Positions 54,009-62,747 of a DNA stretch of 64,000 bases are shown in pieces (the first letter of the stretch is position 1; every line of letters begins with the position of its first letter). Both the position numbers and the translations under genes were made by a program. Location of the stretch: contig CAZGVE010000007.1 in the NCBI GenBank assembly GCA_964528845.1, positions 50,647 through 114,646 on the forward strand, given 5' to 3'. This stretch comes from FEN-1191 sp964528845 (GTDB lineage: Bacteria > Pseudomonadota > Gammaproteobacteria > Steroidobacterales > Steroidobacteraceae). Under the pieces are notes generated by a model. That model worked only from the letters and a program-made list of their open reading frames with translations, had not been told where the DNA came from and ran no database searches.

Positions 54009-54764
54009 TCAGGCGGCCGTCGCCGGGGCGACCGCTGCGAAATAGCCGCGCAGCAGCGAATCCCAGTCCGCGTCGGAAAAATGTACCGGCGGCAACGGTG
54101 CCGTGATCTTCTCGATCGAGCGGCGCAGCCGCACCAGGTTGTCGTCGCACCAGAGTCCGGGCTTGCGCAGGCGGCTGCGGTCGAAGTCCACGAGCCAGAC
54201 CTCCGTGGCCTCGCCGAACAGCACGTTGTGTGCGTTCAGGTCGGCATGGAATACGCCATCATCGTGGAAGCGCCGCAGGCAGCGCCCGAGGGCGATCCAG
54301 TGAGTGAGCGGCACCGATCCGGCCCGCAACAGCGTCGCGAGCGACTGCGCATCGGGGATCTGCTCGGTCAGCAGGTCGGCGCAATAGCCGTACCGACCGG
54401 TGCGCCGATAGCTCGCGGCGATCGGCACCGGGACCGGCAGGCCGGCGCGGCGCATCAGGTGGAGCATGTGCCACTCGACGAACGAGCGCGTTCGAGCCTC
54501 GCCCTGCCAGCGATAGGTATCGGCGGCGAGCCGCGCTATCCAGCCTCCACGATGGTAATGCCGCAACACCAGACGCCGCCCCTCGCCATCGATGAAGCAC
54601 ACTCCGCCGCGGCCCTCCTGGCTCTGCCTGACGCGGGCGCGTCCGGACCACCACTTCGGATCGAACCAGGTTGCCTCGGCGTTGCCGGCACGCGAGGCGT
54701 CATATAGCATCGCGCCGCCGCTGATCGGTTTTTGCCGCACCTCGGCCCCGGTCGGCCAGCGCAT
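54009..54764 (-). CDS. kdkA: 3-deoxy-D-manno-octulosonic acid kinase
   Basis: Phosphorylates Kdo in lipopolysaccharide, as in Haemophilus and Xanthomonas-type organisms with a single phosphorylated Kdo. The 251-residue protein has the kinase-like active site FHADLNAHNVLF and the metal-binding VDFDRSR, with LRHYHRGG near the start of the fold. ATG at 54764 follows GGGAAAA; an ATG at 54776 is an alternative that would overlap the heptosyltransferase start codon on the other strand. It precedes waaA. Confidence 0.92.
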   Translation of the reverse strand: MRWPTGAEVRQKPISGGAMLYDASRAGNAEATWFDPKWWSGRARVRQSQEGRGGVCFIDGEGRRLVLRHYHRGGWIARLAADTYRWQGEARTRSFVEWHMLHLMRRAGLPVPVPIAASYRRTGRYGYCADLLTEQIPDAQSLATLLRAGSVPLTHWIALGRCLRRFHDDGVFHADLNAHNVLFGEATEVWLVDFDRSRLRKPGLWCDDNLVRLRRSIEKITAPLPPVHFSDADWDSLLRGYFAAVAPATAA

Positions 54765-54774
54765 AGATTTTCCC

Positions 54775-55818
54775 ATGCCCAATTCCATCACGCCGCCCCG
54801 TAGCCTGTGCCTGCTGCGGCTTTCGGCCATCGGCGATTCCTGCCATGTCGTACCGGTGGTACGGGCGCTGCAGCGTACCTGGCCGGGTACGCAGCTGACG
54901 TGGATCATCGGCAGGGTCGAGGCGCGGCTGATGTCGCTGCTGCCAGGGGTCGAGTTTATCACCATCGACAAGGCTGCCGGCTGGTCCGCCGCGACCGGGC
55001 TGCGGCGCGCGCTCGGAGGGCGGCGCTTCGACGTGCTGCTGCACATGCAGCTCTCGGTGCGCGCAAGCATCATCTCGCTGGCCGTCCGCGCCGCCACCCG
55101 TATTGGCTTCGACCGGGCGCGCGCGCGCGAACTGCAGTGGCTCGTCACCAATGCGCGCATCCCGGCGCGTGGCAACGAGCACGTGCTCGACAGCTTCCAG
55201 GGCTTTCTCGATGCGCTAGGGGTCGCGCGCGGCGCGCTCGAGTGGAATCTGCCGCTGCCCACCGAGGCGCAGGACTACGCGGCGGGACTGATTCCGGACG
55301 GGCGTGCGACGCTGGTGGTCAGCCCGTGCTCGAGTCACCCGGCCCGCAACTGGAGCGTGGAGCGCTACGCGGCCATCATCGAGCACGCGGCGCGGCGGCA
55401 CGACCTCGCGGTGATCCTGTGCGGCGGACGCTCGGCGCTCGAGCGCGACACCTGTGCCGCCATCGAACGGGCCTGCACCGTGCCAGTCGTCAACCAGGTC
55501 GGGCGCGATACTCTGCCCCAGCTGCTGGCGCTGCTCGCGCGTGCGCGGGTATTGCTGGCGCCGGATGCGGGGCCCGCGCACATGGCGACGATGGTCGGCA
55601 CTCCGGTGCTGGGGCTCTACGCCGCCACGCGCGTGGCACGGACCGGGCCTTATCTGTCGCGCCAGTGGTGCGTCGATCGCTTCGAGCAGGCGGCGCGCCG
55701 CTTTCGCGGCTGCAGCGGCGAGCAGATCCCGTGGCACACGAAGATCGAGGAACCCGGGGTCATGGACCTGATCGAGGTGGCCGCGGTACGCGAGCGCCTG
55801 GACGCCCTGCTAAGCTAG
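54775..55818 (+). CDS. LPS heptosyltransferase (GT9 family)
   Basis: ADP-heptose:LPS heptosyltransferase of the WaaC/WaaF group. The GT9 blocks are CLLRLSAIGDSCHVVPVVRA, VSPCSSHPARNWSVERY and the ADP-heptose site LLAPDAGPAHMATMVGTPVL. Length is 347 residues. WaaC and WaaF cannot be separated from sequence alone here. The ATG at 54775 is the first plausible start after the divergent kdkA gene. It is followed 4 bases later by the DUF6165 gene. Confidence 0.9.
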   Translation: MPNSITPPRSLCLLRLSAIGDSCHVVPVVRALQRTWPGTQLTWIIGRVEARLMSLLPGVEFITIDKAAGWSAATGLRRALGGRRFDVLLHMQLSVRASIISLAVRAATRIGFDRARARELQWLVTNARIPARGNEHVLDSFQGFLDALGVARGALEWNLPLPTEAQDYAAGLIPDGRATLVVSPCSSHPARNWSVERYAAIIEHAARRHDLAVILCGGRSALERDTCAAIERACTVPVVNQVGRDTLPQLLALLARARVLLAPDAGPAHMATMVGTPVLGLYAATRVARTGPYLSRQWCVDRFEQAARRFRGCSGEQIPWHTKIEEPGVMDLIEVAAVRERLDALLS

Positions 55819-55822
55819 TTCC

Positions 55823-56215
55823 ATGGAACAGATCCTGGTGCCGCTCTCCCCAGGCGAGCTGCTGGACAAGATAACGATCCTGCGCATCAAGTCCGAGCGG
55901 ATCGGCGATGCGCAAAAGCTGCAGAACGTGCGGCGCGAACTGGCGCTGCTCGAGCAGACCTGGCGCGCGGCGCGCGTGAGCGATGCGGGGCTCGCGGCAG
56001 AGGAAGCGGCGCTGCAGCGGGTCAATGAGGAACTGTGGGAGATCGAGGACCGAATCCGCGAGCACGAGGCACAGCGCCTGTTCGACGCTGCTTTCATCGA
56101 GCTGGCGCGCCAGGTCTACCATCGGAATGACGAGCGCGCCGCAATCAAGAAACGCATCAACGTCGCGCTGCACGCGACGATCATCGAAGAGAAGTCCTAC
56201 CAGCCGTACCTCTAA
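55823..56215 (+). CDS. DUF6165 family protein
   Basis: A 130-residue soluble protein rich in charged helices. The pattern ILVPLSPGELLDKITILRIK, ERIGDAQKLQNVRRELALL and the ending KSYQPYL are characteristic of DUF6165, whose members occur next to glycosyltransferase genes. The function is unknown. The four-base spacing to the heptosyltransferase suggests an LPS-related transcript. The TAA stop interleaves with the stop of the zinc-finger gene. Confidence 0.85.
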   Translation: MEQILVPLSPGELLDKITILRIKSERIGDAQKLQNVRRELALLEQTWRAARVSDAGLAAEEAALQRVNEELWEIEDRIREHEAQRLFDAAFIELARQVYHRNDERAAIKKRINVALHATIIEEKSYQPYL

Positions 56216-56406
56216 GCCTGCAGCGTAAACTCTGCGCCGCAGTAGGGGCACTTGGCAAACCCCGTTTCCTCGATCGGCAGGTAGACGCGCGGGTGCCCAT
56301 TCCACAGGGTCATGTCCGGCATCGGGCAGGACAGGGGCAGATCCTGCGCAGTCACGGTGTACTGCATCTGCGCGCTGGGCACGCGGCGGTCGGCCGACTG
56401 GTTCAT
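56212..56406 (-). CDS. CHCC zinc-finger domain protein
   Basis: Short 64-residue protein with the zinc-finger CHCC pattern: LPLSCPMPDM, the invariant HPRVYLPIEETG and CPYCGAEFTL. It is related to the mitochondrial complex I subunit NDUFS6; the bacterial role is unknown. ATG at 56406 matches the usual length, and the longer upstream frame overlaps glnE. It lies directly downstream of glnE. Confidence 0.9.
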   Translation of the reverse strand: MNQSADRRVPSAQMQYTVTAQDLPLSCPMPDMTLWNGHPRVYLPIEETGFAKCPYCGAEFTLQA

Positions 56407-56414
56407 GGCAGCGA

Positions 56415-59318
56415 TTATAGCCTGAGCGCCCGCGCGTCCGGGTCCGCCCCTCCCGATTCCTGACCCATGACCTCGTCCCAGATCGCGCTGATCGCGGCGC
56501 GCTCGGCCACGAACTCCCCGGCCGGCACCACGGCATCGAAGCCGCCGAGCGCGCGATGGTGCAGGCGGGTGCGGTAAGCGCGGTAGGCGGCCGTGAGCAC
56601 GTCGATGCGCGCCTGGGGCACGAGGTCGGCTGACGCGACCGACTCGAGCTGGCGGATCGTATCGGCGAATAGCGCGACCGGCGGATAGCGCGCAGCCCAT
56701 AACAGCGCCCAGTACTGCGCCAGAAACTCGATATCCCCGATGCCCCCCGGATCCTGTTTGAGATCGATGCTGTCCTCGCGGGCACGCGAGAGTTCGCGCC
56801 GCTGCCGGTTGCGCATCGAACGCACTTCGGAGAGCAGCGTGGCGCGCCGGACGTGTCCGGTCAGGATTTCCATGCGCACGTCCTCGAAGCGTGCGCGCAG
56901 CAGCGGTGCGCCCGCGACCGCGCGGGCGTGCAGCAGCGACTGGTGTTCCCACGTCCATGCCTCGTGCCGCTGGTACTCGCCAAACGCGTCGATGCTCGTG
57001 ATCAGCATGCCGCCCTTGCCGCTCGGGCGCAGGCGCATGTCCACCTCGTAGAGCCGGCCGGCGGCCGAATGCATCGTGAGCAGGTGCACCAGGCGTTGGG
57101 CAAAACGCACGAAGAACACCTGGTTGTCGATACTGCGCGCGCCCTCGGTCTCCTGGCGCTCACCGGTTGAATCATGCAGGAACACGAGATCGAGATCCGA
57201 GGCATAGCCAAGCTCCCGGCCGCCGAGCTTGCCATAGCCGATTACGCACAGCCGCACCGGCCGGCGCTCGGTGCCCTCGCCGCACATGGGCGTGCCGAGC
57301 CGCGGCAGGACGTGCTGCCAGGTCAGCGCGAGCGCTCGCTCGATGATCAGCTCGGCCAGTTCGGTGAGCCGGTCGCTCACCTGCATGACCGGCAGGTGCG
57401 CCAGCAGGTCGGCCGCGGCCAGGCGGAACAGCGCCGCGCGCTGGAACTGCCGCAGACGCTCGACCAGCTGTTCCTCATCCTCCGCATCCACGCCGGCCAT
57501 GCGCTGCTCGAGGTCCGCCGCGAGCGCGGCGCGGTCGGGAGGAGCCTCGAGCAGCTGCTCGTCGATCAGTTCATCGAGCAGCAGCGGATGGGTCGCAATC
57601 TGTTCGATCAGGAAGTCGCCGTGCGAGCTCAGCTCGACCAGCCGCCGGCGCGCGGCGGCGCTATGCAGCAGCAGCGCAAAATAGGCCGAGCGCGCACCGA
57701 TCGCCTCGAGCACGCGCAGTAGCCGGCGCAGCGCGGCCAGGGGCGCGGCCGTTGCCGCCGCGTCCTGCACCAGCACCGGCAGCAGCGCGGCCAGCCGTCG
57801 GGTGCCGATCGCATCGAGGCGCTGTACGGACGCACCGCGCTGAAAATCCAGCAGCAACTGCGCGGCAGCCGGGGCCTCCCCGTACCCCTGACTCGCAAGC
57901 CGCGCGTTCAACGTGCCGAAATCCTCGGCAGCACCCTGCACCCAGGGCGCCGGCGCCGGTACGCTCGCCGGTGCCGCGGCCGTGGATGGCGCGCGCGCAC
58001 CGAACACGATCGCGCGGAAATGAGCGGCCACGCGGGTACGGTGCAGCTCGAGCTGCGCGGCCAGCTCGGCCCAGTCAGTACACCCCATGGCCGCGGCGAG
58101 GATGGCGCGCTCGTCCGGGTCCGTGGGTACCCGGTGCACCTGCTGGTCGGCGCGCATCTGCAGCCGATTCTCGAGCCGGCGCAGGAACACATAAGCGGCA
58201 TCGAGCTCGGCGACTGCCTGAGCCGGCAGCATTTTCGCGCCGGCGAGCAGCGGCAGCGCGCGGCGCAGCGACGTGCCCTGCAGCCGCCGGTCCTGGCCGC
58301 CGCGGATCAGCTGGAATGCCTGCACGATGAACTCGATCTCGCGAATCCCGCCGTCACCGAGCTTGATGTCCTCGGCCAGGTCGCGTCGCGCAACCTCTCG
58401 CTCGATCAGCGCCTTCATCTCGCGCAACGATTCGAACACGCCGAAGTCCAGGTAGCGACGGTAGACAAAGGGTCCGATCAGCGCGCGGAACAGCTGCGCA
58501 TAGGCGTCCTGGGCGCTCAGTGCGCGCGCCTTGACCCACGCATAGCGTTCCCAGTCGCGACCGTGTATCAGCAGGTAGTCCTCCAGTGCCGCCGCGTTCG
58601 ACACTACCGGGCCGCTCTCGCCGAAGGGCCGCAGCCGCAGGTCGACGCGGAATACGAAGCCGTCCGCGGTCTGTGCCGCGAGCAGGTGCACGAGGCGCTG
58701 CGCCAGGCGTGTGAAGTACTCCTGGTTCGCGATGCTCTCGGGTCCGTCGGTTGCGCCGTCCTCTGGATAGAGCAACACCAGATCGATGTCGGAGGAGAAG
58801 TTGAGCTCCTCCCCGCCCAGCTTGCCCATGGCGACGATCACCAAGGGCTGCAGCACCCCGCGCAGCGATACAGGCTGCCCGAAGCGGCCCGCCAGCGTGC
58901 GCACCGCGAACTCGAGCGCCGCCCGCACGGCCAGCTCCGCGGCGCGCGAGAGCGCGCCGAGGGTGTCGTCGAGGCTGGCCCAGCCCGCCAGGTCACGCCA
59001 GGCCAGGCGCGTGTATTCGGCGCGCCGCCAGCACCGCAGCGCCGCGAGGCATGGCTCCTCCGGCGTCACGGCTAGCGTCGCGAGTTCCGGCAGCGGCAGC
59101 GGCTCATCGCCCAGACGGTTCGCAACGCGCGCCTGCAGCTGGCCCCACAGCGCCGGATCGCGGCACAGCGCGTCGAGCACGAACCCGCTGGCGCCCAGCA
59201 CCATCGGCGCCGATGCGACCAGCGCATCGCTGCCGCCGGTCAGTGCGGCGTGCACCGCAGGGGCACGCTCGGCGAGCATCGCGTACGCTCGCTGCTGCGC
59301 CGCTGCCAACGCGTCCAC
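56415..59318 (-). CDS. glnE: Bifunctional glutamine synthetase adenylyltransferase/deadenylase
   Basis: Modifies glutamine synthetase in response to PII. Two nucleotidyltransferase domains are intact: the first with AMGKLGGEELNFSSDIDLVL and the second with GYGKLGGRELGYASDLDLVF, each followed by helical GlnD-like and regulatory domains. Length is 967 residues, close to the E. coli enzyme. A GTG at 59318 is chosen; the frame continues upstream but there it overlaps the transglutaminase gene. It starts about 11 bases after that gene's stop, suggesting co-transcription with the ATP-grasp/transglutaminase group. Confidence 0.95.
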   Translation of the reverse strand: MDALAAAQQRAYAMLAERAPAVHAALTGGSDALVASAPMVLGASGFVLDALCRDPALWGQLQARVANRLGDEPLPLPELATLAVTPEEPCLAALRCWRRAEYTRLAWRDLAGWASLDDTLGALSRAAELAVRAALEFAVRTLAGRFGQPVSLRGVLQPLVIVAMGKLGGEELNFSSDIDLVLLYPEDGATDGPESIANQEYFTRLAQRLVHLLAAQTADGFVFRVDLRLRPFGESGPVVSNAAALEDYLLIHGRDWERYAWVKARALSAQDAYAQLFRALIGPFVYRRYLDFGVFESLREMKALIEREVARRDLAEDIKLGDGGIREIEFIVQAFQLIRGGQDRRLQGTSLRRALPLLAGAKMLPAQAVAELDAAYVFLRRLENRLQMRADQQVHRVPTDPDERAILAAAMGCTDWAELAAQLELHRTRVAAHFRAIVFGARAPSTAAAPASVPAPAPWVQGAAEDFGTLNARLASQGYGEAPAAAQLLLDFQRGASVQRLDAIGTRRLAALLPVLVQDAAATAAPLAALRRLLRVLEAIGARSAYFALLLHSAAARRRLVELSSHGDFLIEQIATHPLLLDELIDEQLLEAPPDRAALAADLEQRMAGVDAEDEEQLVERLRQFQRAALFRLAAADLLAHLPVMQVSDRLTELAELIIERALALTWQHVLPRLGTPMCGEGTERRPVRLCVIGYGKLGGRELGYASDLDLVFLHDSTGERQETEGARSIDNQVFFVRFAQRLVHLLTMHSAAGRLYEVDMRLRPSGKGGMLITSIDAFGEYQRHEAWTWEHQSLLHARAVAGAPLLRARFEDVRMEILTGHVRRATLLSEVRSMRNRQRRELSRAREDSIDLKQDPGGIGDIEFLAQYWALLWAARYPPVALFADTIRQLESVASADLVPQARIDVLTAAYRAYRTRLHHRALGGFDAVVPAGEFVAERAAISAIWDEVMGQESGGADPDARALRL

Positions 59319-59329
59319 GGGCGAGCGCG

Positions 59330-60268
59330 TCAGGAGGCGCGCGGCTGGACCGCGACGCGCACCGTGAGCGAATGGGATCCGCCGCCGAGGATCACGCCAC
59401 GCAACGGCGAGACGTCGCCGAAATCCCGGCCCCACGCAAGCGCGATGTGCTCCTGCGCGACGCGCATGTCGTTGGTCGGATCGAACTCGACCCAGCCAAA
59501 CGGAGGTGCGAACACCGCGACCCAGGCGTGCGAGGCGTCGGCCCCGACCAGCCGCGGCGCCTCGCCGGCTTCGGCCCCGGCCGCCGCGGCCTCCGCGGCC
59601 GGCCCCCGCGAGGCGCGCGTGTGCAGGTAGCCGCTCACGTAGCGCGCCGCGAGACCGACGCTGCGCAGGCAGGCGATCATCAGGTGGGCGTAATCCTGGC
59701 AGACACCGCGGCGCTGCTCGAGCACCTGCAGCAGTGGCGTCGCGATCTCGGTCGCGCCGGGTTCGTAGGTGAACTCCCGGTGCAGGCGGCTCATGAGACC
59801 GTCGGCGACCTCGAGCACCGTCGCCGAAGGATCCAGCAGCCCGCGCGCGAAATCGCCGAACAGCCGCTTGACGCGTACATAAGGGGATTCGCCGCGGAAG
59901 CGCTGTGCCTCGACCCACTCCGCATCGCGCGCGCAAGCCTGGTAGCACAGCGCCTCGCGCACCTGCTCCCAGCTCTCGCCCTCCTCGCGCGGCGGCTGCG
60001 GCACGGCCTCCAGTTCGACCTCCATGTCGCCGACCACCAGCAGGCGGTCGTGCGGCCGGTCCAGCTCGAAGCGCGTGACCAGGTTGCCGAAGCAGTCCAT
60101 GTGCTCGCTGTACACCAGCGGCGTCGGCGCGATGCGGATGCGATGCTCCAGACACCGCTGGCGCGCGCTGCTGCGCGGCGTCAGGTGCAGCTGCTGATGG
60201 GAATGCGCGACGTTGCCGCGATAGCGGTACTCGGTCTCGTGGCGCACCGCGTAGCGCACGCTGCTCAC
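59330..60268 (-). CDS. Transglutaminase-like peptidase/amidase
   Basis: Cytoplasmic transglutaminase-fold protein (312 residues) with the bacterial transglutaminase N-terminal beta domain (RHETEYRYRGNVAHSHQQLH). The catalytic triad is present: Cys in RRGVCQDYAHLM, His in ASHAWVAVF and Asp in EFDPTNDM. A low-complexity Ala/Gly insert precedes the His strand. The GTG start overlaps the stop of the ATP-grasp/alpha-E gene (GTGA). In this conserved neighbourhood the enzyme is predicted to cut or transfer amide bonds made by the ATP-grasp partner, but no substrate is established. Confidence 0.92.
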   Translation of the reverse strand: MSSVRYAVRHETEYRYRGNVAHSHQQLHLTPRSSARQRCLEHRIRIAPTPLVYSEHMDCFGNLVTRFELDRPHDRLLVVGDMEVELEAVPQPPREEGESWEQVREALCYQACARDAEWVEAQRFRGESPYVRVKRLFGDFARGLLDPSATVLEVADGLMSRLHREFTYEPGATEIATPLLQVLEQRRGVCQDYAHLMIACLRSVGLAARYVSGYLHTRASRGPAAEAAAAGAEAGEAPRLVGADASHAWVAVFAPPFGWVEFDPTNDMRVAQEHIALAWGRDFGDVSPLRGVILGGGSHSLTVRVAVQPRAS

Positions 60269-62718
60269 GTGGCCACCGTCTGCAGGTCCAGGTCCACCAG
60301 CGAAAAGTGGCGCAGCGCGAGCCGGTCGCACAGGTGTGCCGATGCCGCGCCGAGCACCTCCAGTGCGGCGGCCAGCGCCTGCCTGCGCAGGGCCCCCTCT
60401 GCGCCCTCGGCGTCGATACCGTCGAGCGGCAGCGCGCACAGCTGTGCGAGCGGTTCGTCCAGCTGGTCGTCCGGTGCCGCGCCGAGGGATTCGGCCAGGT
60501 CCGCCAGGGTGCGGCGCACCGACCGCCATTGGAATGCCAGCGCGCGCGGGCTCGATTCATCGAAGATCAGCAGCTGCAGCACGGGCAGCAGCTGCGGGAC
60601 CATGACGTAGCGGGTACGGTAGGCGATGCTCGCGCCACCGACGTCGAGCAGCCATTCGATCTCGGCCTGGCGCAGCAGCGCATCGGCCGACAGGCGTGCT
60701 GCCAGCAGCTCGGCGAGGAACTGCATACGCTCGAGCCTGCGCCCCAGCATCAGCAGCCGCCAGCCATCATCCTGCGTCATGTCATCGAGCGCGAAGCCGG
60801 ACAGCGCGGTGAGCGAGACCAGCAGGCGGTCCAGAGTCTCGGCCGGATCGGCGGCGGTCGCACCGGCTTCGTGGAACTGGCGCTGCATCACGCTGACCGC
60901 CCGCCAGTGCTCGGCCGACAGGCGGCTGCGCGCCTGGCTGGCGCACCAGCCGAGCCGCTGCAGATCCTCGGCAACACCGAATTCGAGCGCCTCATCGTGC
61001 AGGCTTGCGGCCACGTCGCTGTCGGCCGCCAGTACCCCGTGGCGCACGCACTCCGCACGCGCGCTGCGCCAGATGGCGGCATTGGTGCGCGTCGCGAGCG
61101 TTGCGCGCAGCAGCCGCGCCTTGTCCTCGCAGCGCTCCGCGTACCGGCCGAGCCAATACAGGTTCTCGACCAGCTGCGCGGGCAGCTCGTCGTGCCGCTG
61201 ACGCAGCGAGGAGGCCCCGGGCTCGCCGCCGGGTGCCGCCGGTGCGCCCGGAGCTGCTGCATCCTCGCCGCCCAGCACCCAGACGTCCTTGCTGCCGCCG
61301 CCTCTCTGACTCGAGACGATGTCGATGACGCCCTCGGCGGCAATGCGCGCGAGCCCTCCGGGCATCACCTGGTAGCCCTCCGCGGTGGCGATCGCATACA
61401 CGCGCATCGTCAGGGTGCGCGGGGTGAGCCGCAGCGTCGCACCGGCCAGCCACGAGGGCGCCTGCGACAGCGAGATTCGCTCCTGCGCGACGTACGCGTA
61501 GGGCCGCCCGCGCACGCGCGTGAGCAGCTGCGAGCGCTCTGCGGAGCCCAGGTCGCGGCCGAATCGCTGCTCGAACTTCTGATTCGGAAAGGTTGGCTTG
61601 ATGACCAGCCGGTCGAGGTGCTCCTCGACGTACTCGAGAGCCGGCTGCTCACCGCACCACCAGGTCGCCACCGATGGCAATGACAGCGACTCGCCGAGCA
61701 GGAATTCCGCGGCGCCGGGCAGGAAGCCGAGCCAGGCCGCGGATTCGAGCACGCCGCTGCCGAGGGCGTTGGCGACCACGACACGGCCGGCGCGCACCGC
61801 ACCGAGCATGCCAGGCACACCGAGCGCCGAATCGGCCCGCAGCTCCAGCGGGTCGCAGTAATCGTCATCCAGGCGGCGCAGGATCCCGTGTACGCGTCGC
61901 AGCCCGGCGAGCGTCTTCAGGTAGACGGTATCGGCGCGCACCGTCAGGTCCTGGCCCTGGACCAGCGGCAGTCCGAGCTGACGGGCGAGGTAAGCGTGCT
62001 CGAAGTAGGTCTCGTTGAACGGCCCCGGCGTCAGCACCACCACCAGCGGTGCCTCACCATCCTCGGCCTGGCGCATGAGCTGCTCGCGCAGGGTCTGGAA
62101 GCTGGCGCTAAGCGGACTCACGCGTAGCTGGCTGAGCAGACCAGGCAGCACTCGCGCGATGATCGCGCGGTTCTCCAGCGCATAGCCCGGACCGGAAGGG
62201 GTCTGGGTACGATCGGCGAGTACCCACCAGCGGCCGTCCGGGGCGCGTGCCAGATCGGCGGCGTAAAGATACAGCCAGCGCTCTCCGAGTGGCCGCGTGC
62301 CCTGTGCCGCCCACAGGAAATTCGGGTGGCCGAACACCAGCTCGGCCGGCACGACACCGGCGGACAGCACCCGCTGGGCGCCATAAAGATCCGCCAGCAG
62401 CGCATTGATCAGCGTCGCACGCTGCTGCACGCCGGCCTCGATGGCCCGCCACTCGCCCGCATCGATCAGCAGTGGGAGCGGATCGAGCTGCCAGGGACGG
62501 TCGCGGCCCTGCGGGTCGGCGTAGACGTTGTAAGTCACGCCGTTCTCGACGATCAGCCGCCGCGTGAGTTCGACGCTGCGGCGCGCCGCCTCCGCACCAC
62601 CGTTCGCCAGATGTTCGATCAGGGGTCGCCAGTGCGGACGTATCGTCCCCTGCCGGTCCAGCAGCTCGTCGTAGCGTTGCGGACTACCGGCGTACAGCAT
62701 CTCCTTGGCGTTGGGCAT
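60265..62718 (-). CDS. Circularly permuted ATP-grasp fused to alpha-E domain
   Basis: An 817-residue protein. The first 480 residues are the type 2 circularly permuted ATP-grasp ligase domain (YAGSPQRYDELLDRQGTIRP, VVLTPGPFNETYFEHAYLAR, LVIKPTFPNQKFEQRFG). After an Ala/Gly/Pro linker come about 300 residues of alpha-E helical domain (LPAQLVENLYWLGRYAERCE, then DDMTQDDGWRLLMLGRRLER). In many genomes the two parts are separate genes. The ATP-grasp half should form an amide or peptide bond using ATP. ATG at 62718 gives MPNAKEMLYAG; the frame upstream overlaps the next gene. Confidence 0.9.
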   Translation of the reverse strand: MPNAKEMLYAGSPQRYDELLDRQGTIRPHWRPLIEHLANGGAEAARRSVELTRRLIVENGVTYNVYADPQGRDRPWQLDPLPLLIDAGEWRAIEAGVQQRATLINALLADLYGAQRVLSAGVVPAELVFGHPNFLWAAQGTRPLGERWLYLYAADLARAPDGRWWVLADRTQTPSGPGYALENRAIIARVLPGLLSQLRVSPLSASFQTLREQLMRQAEDGEAPLVVVLTPGPFNETYFEHAYLARQLGLPLVQGQDLTVRADTVYLKTLAGLRRVHGILRRLDDDYCDPLELRADSALGVPGMLGAVRAGRVVVANALGSGVLESAAWLGFLPGAAEFLLGESLSLPSVATWWCGEQPALEYVEEHLDRLVIKPTFPNQKFEQRFGRDLGSAERSQLLTRVRGRPYAYVAQERISLSQAPSWLAGATLRLTPRTLTMRVYAIATAEGYQVMPGGLARIAAEGVIDIVSSQRGGGSKDVWVLGGEDAAAPGAPAAPGGEPGASSLRQRHDELPAQLVENLYWLGRYAERCEDKARLLRATLATRTNAAIWRSARAECVRHGVLAADSDVAASLHDEALEFGVAEDLQRLGWCASQARSRLSAEHWRAVSVMQRQFHEAGATAADPAETLDRLLVSLTALSGFALDDMTQDDGWRLLMLGRRLERMQFLAELLAARLSADALLRQAEIEWLLDVGGASIAYRTRYVMVPQLLPVLQLLIFDESSPRALAFQWRSVRRTLADLAESLGAAPDDQLDEPLAQLCALPLDGIDAEGAEGALRRQALAAALEVLGAASAHLCDRLALRHFSLVDLDLQTVAT

Positions 62719-62747
62719 CGTTGGCGGGGCCTCGCTACGGACTCCCG

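Noticed and set aside
59319..60560. N-terminal extension of glnE by about 400 residues
   Set aside because: It overlaps the transglutaminase gene in another frame and shows no GlnE similarity; GlnE length is normal without it.
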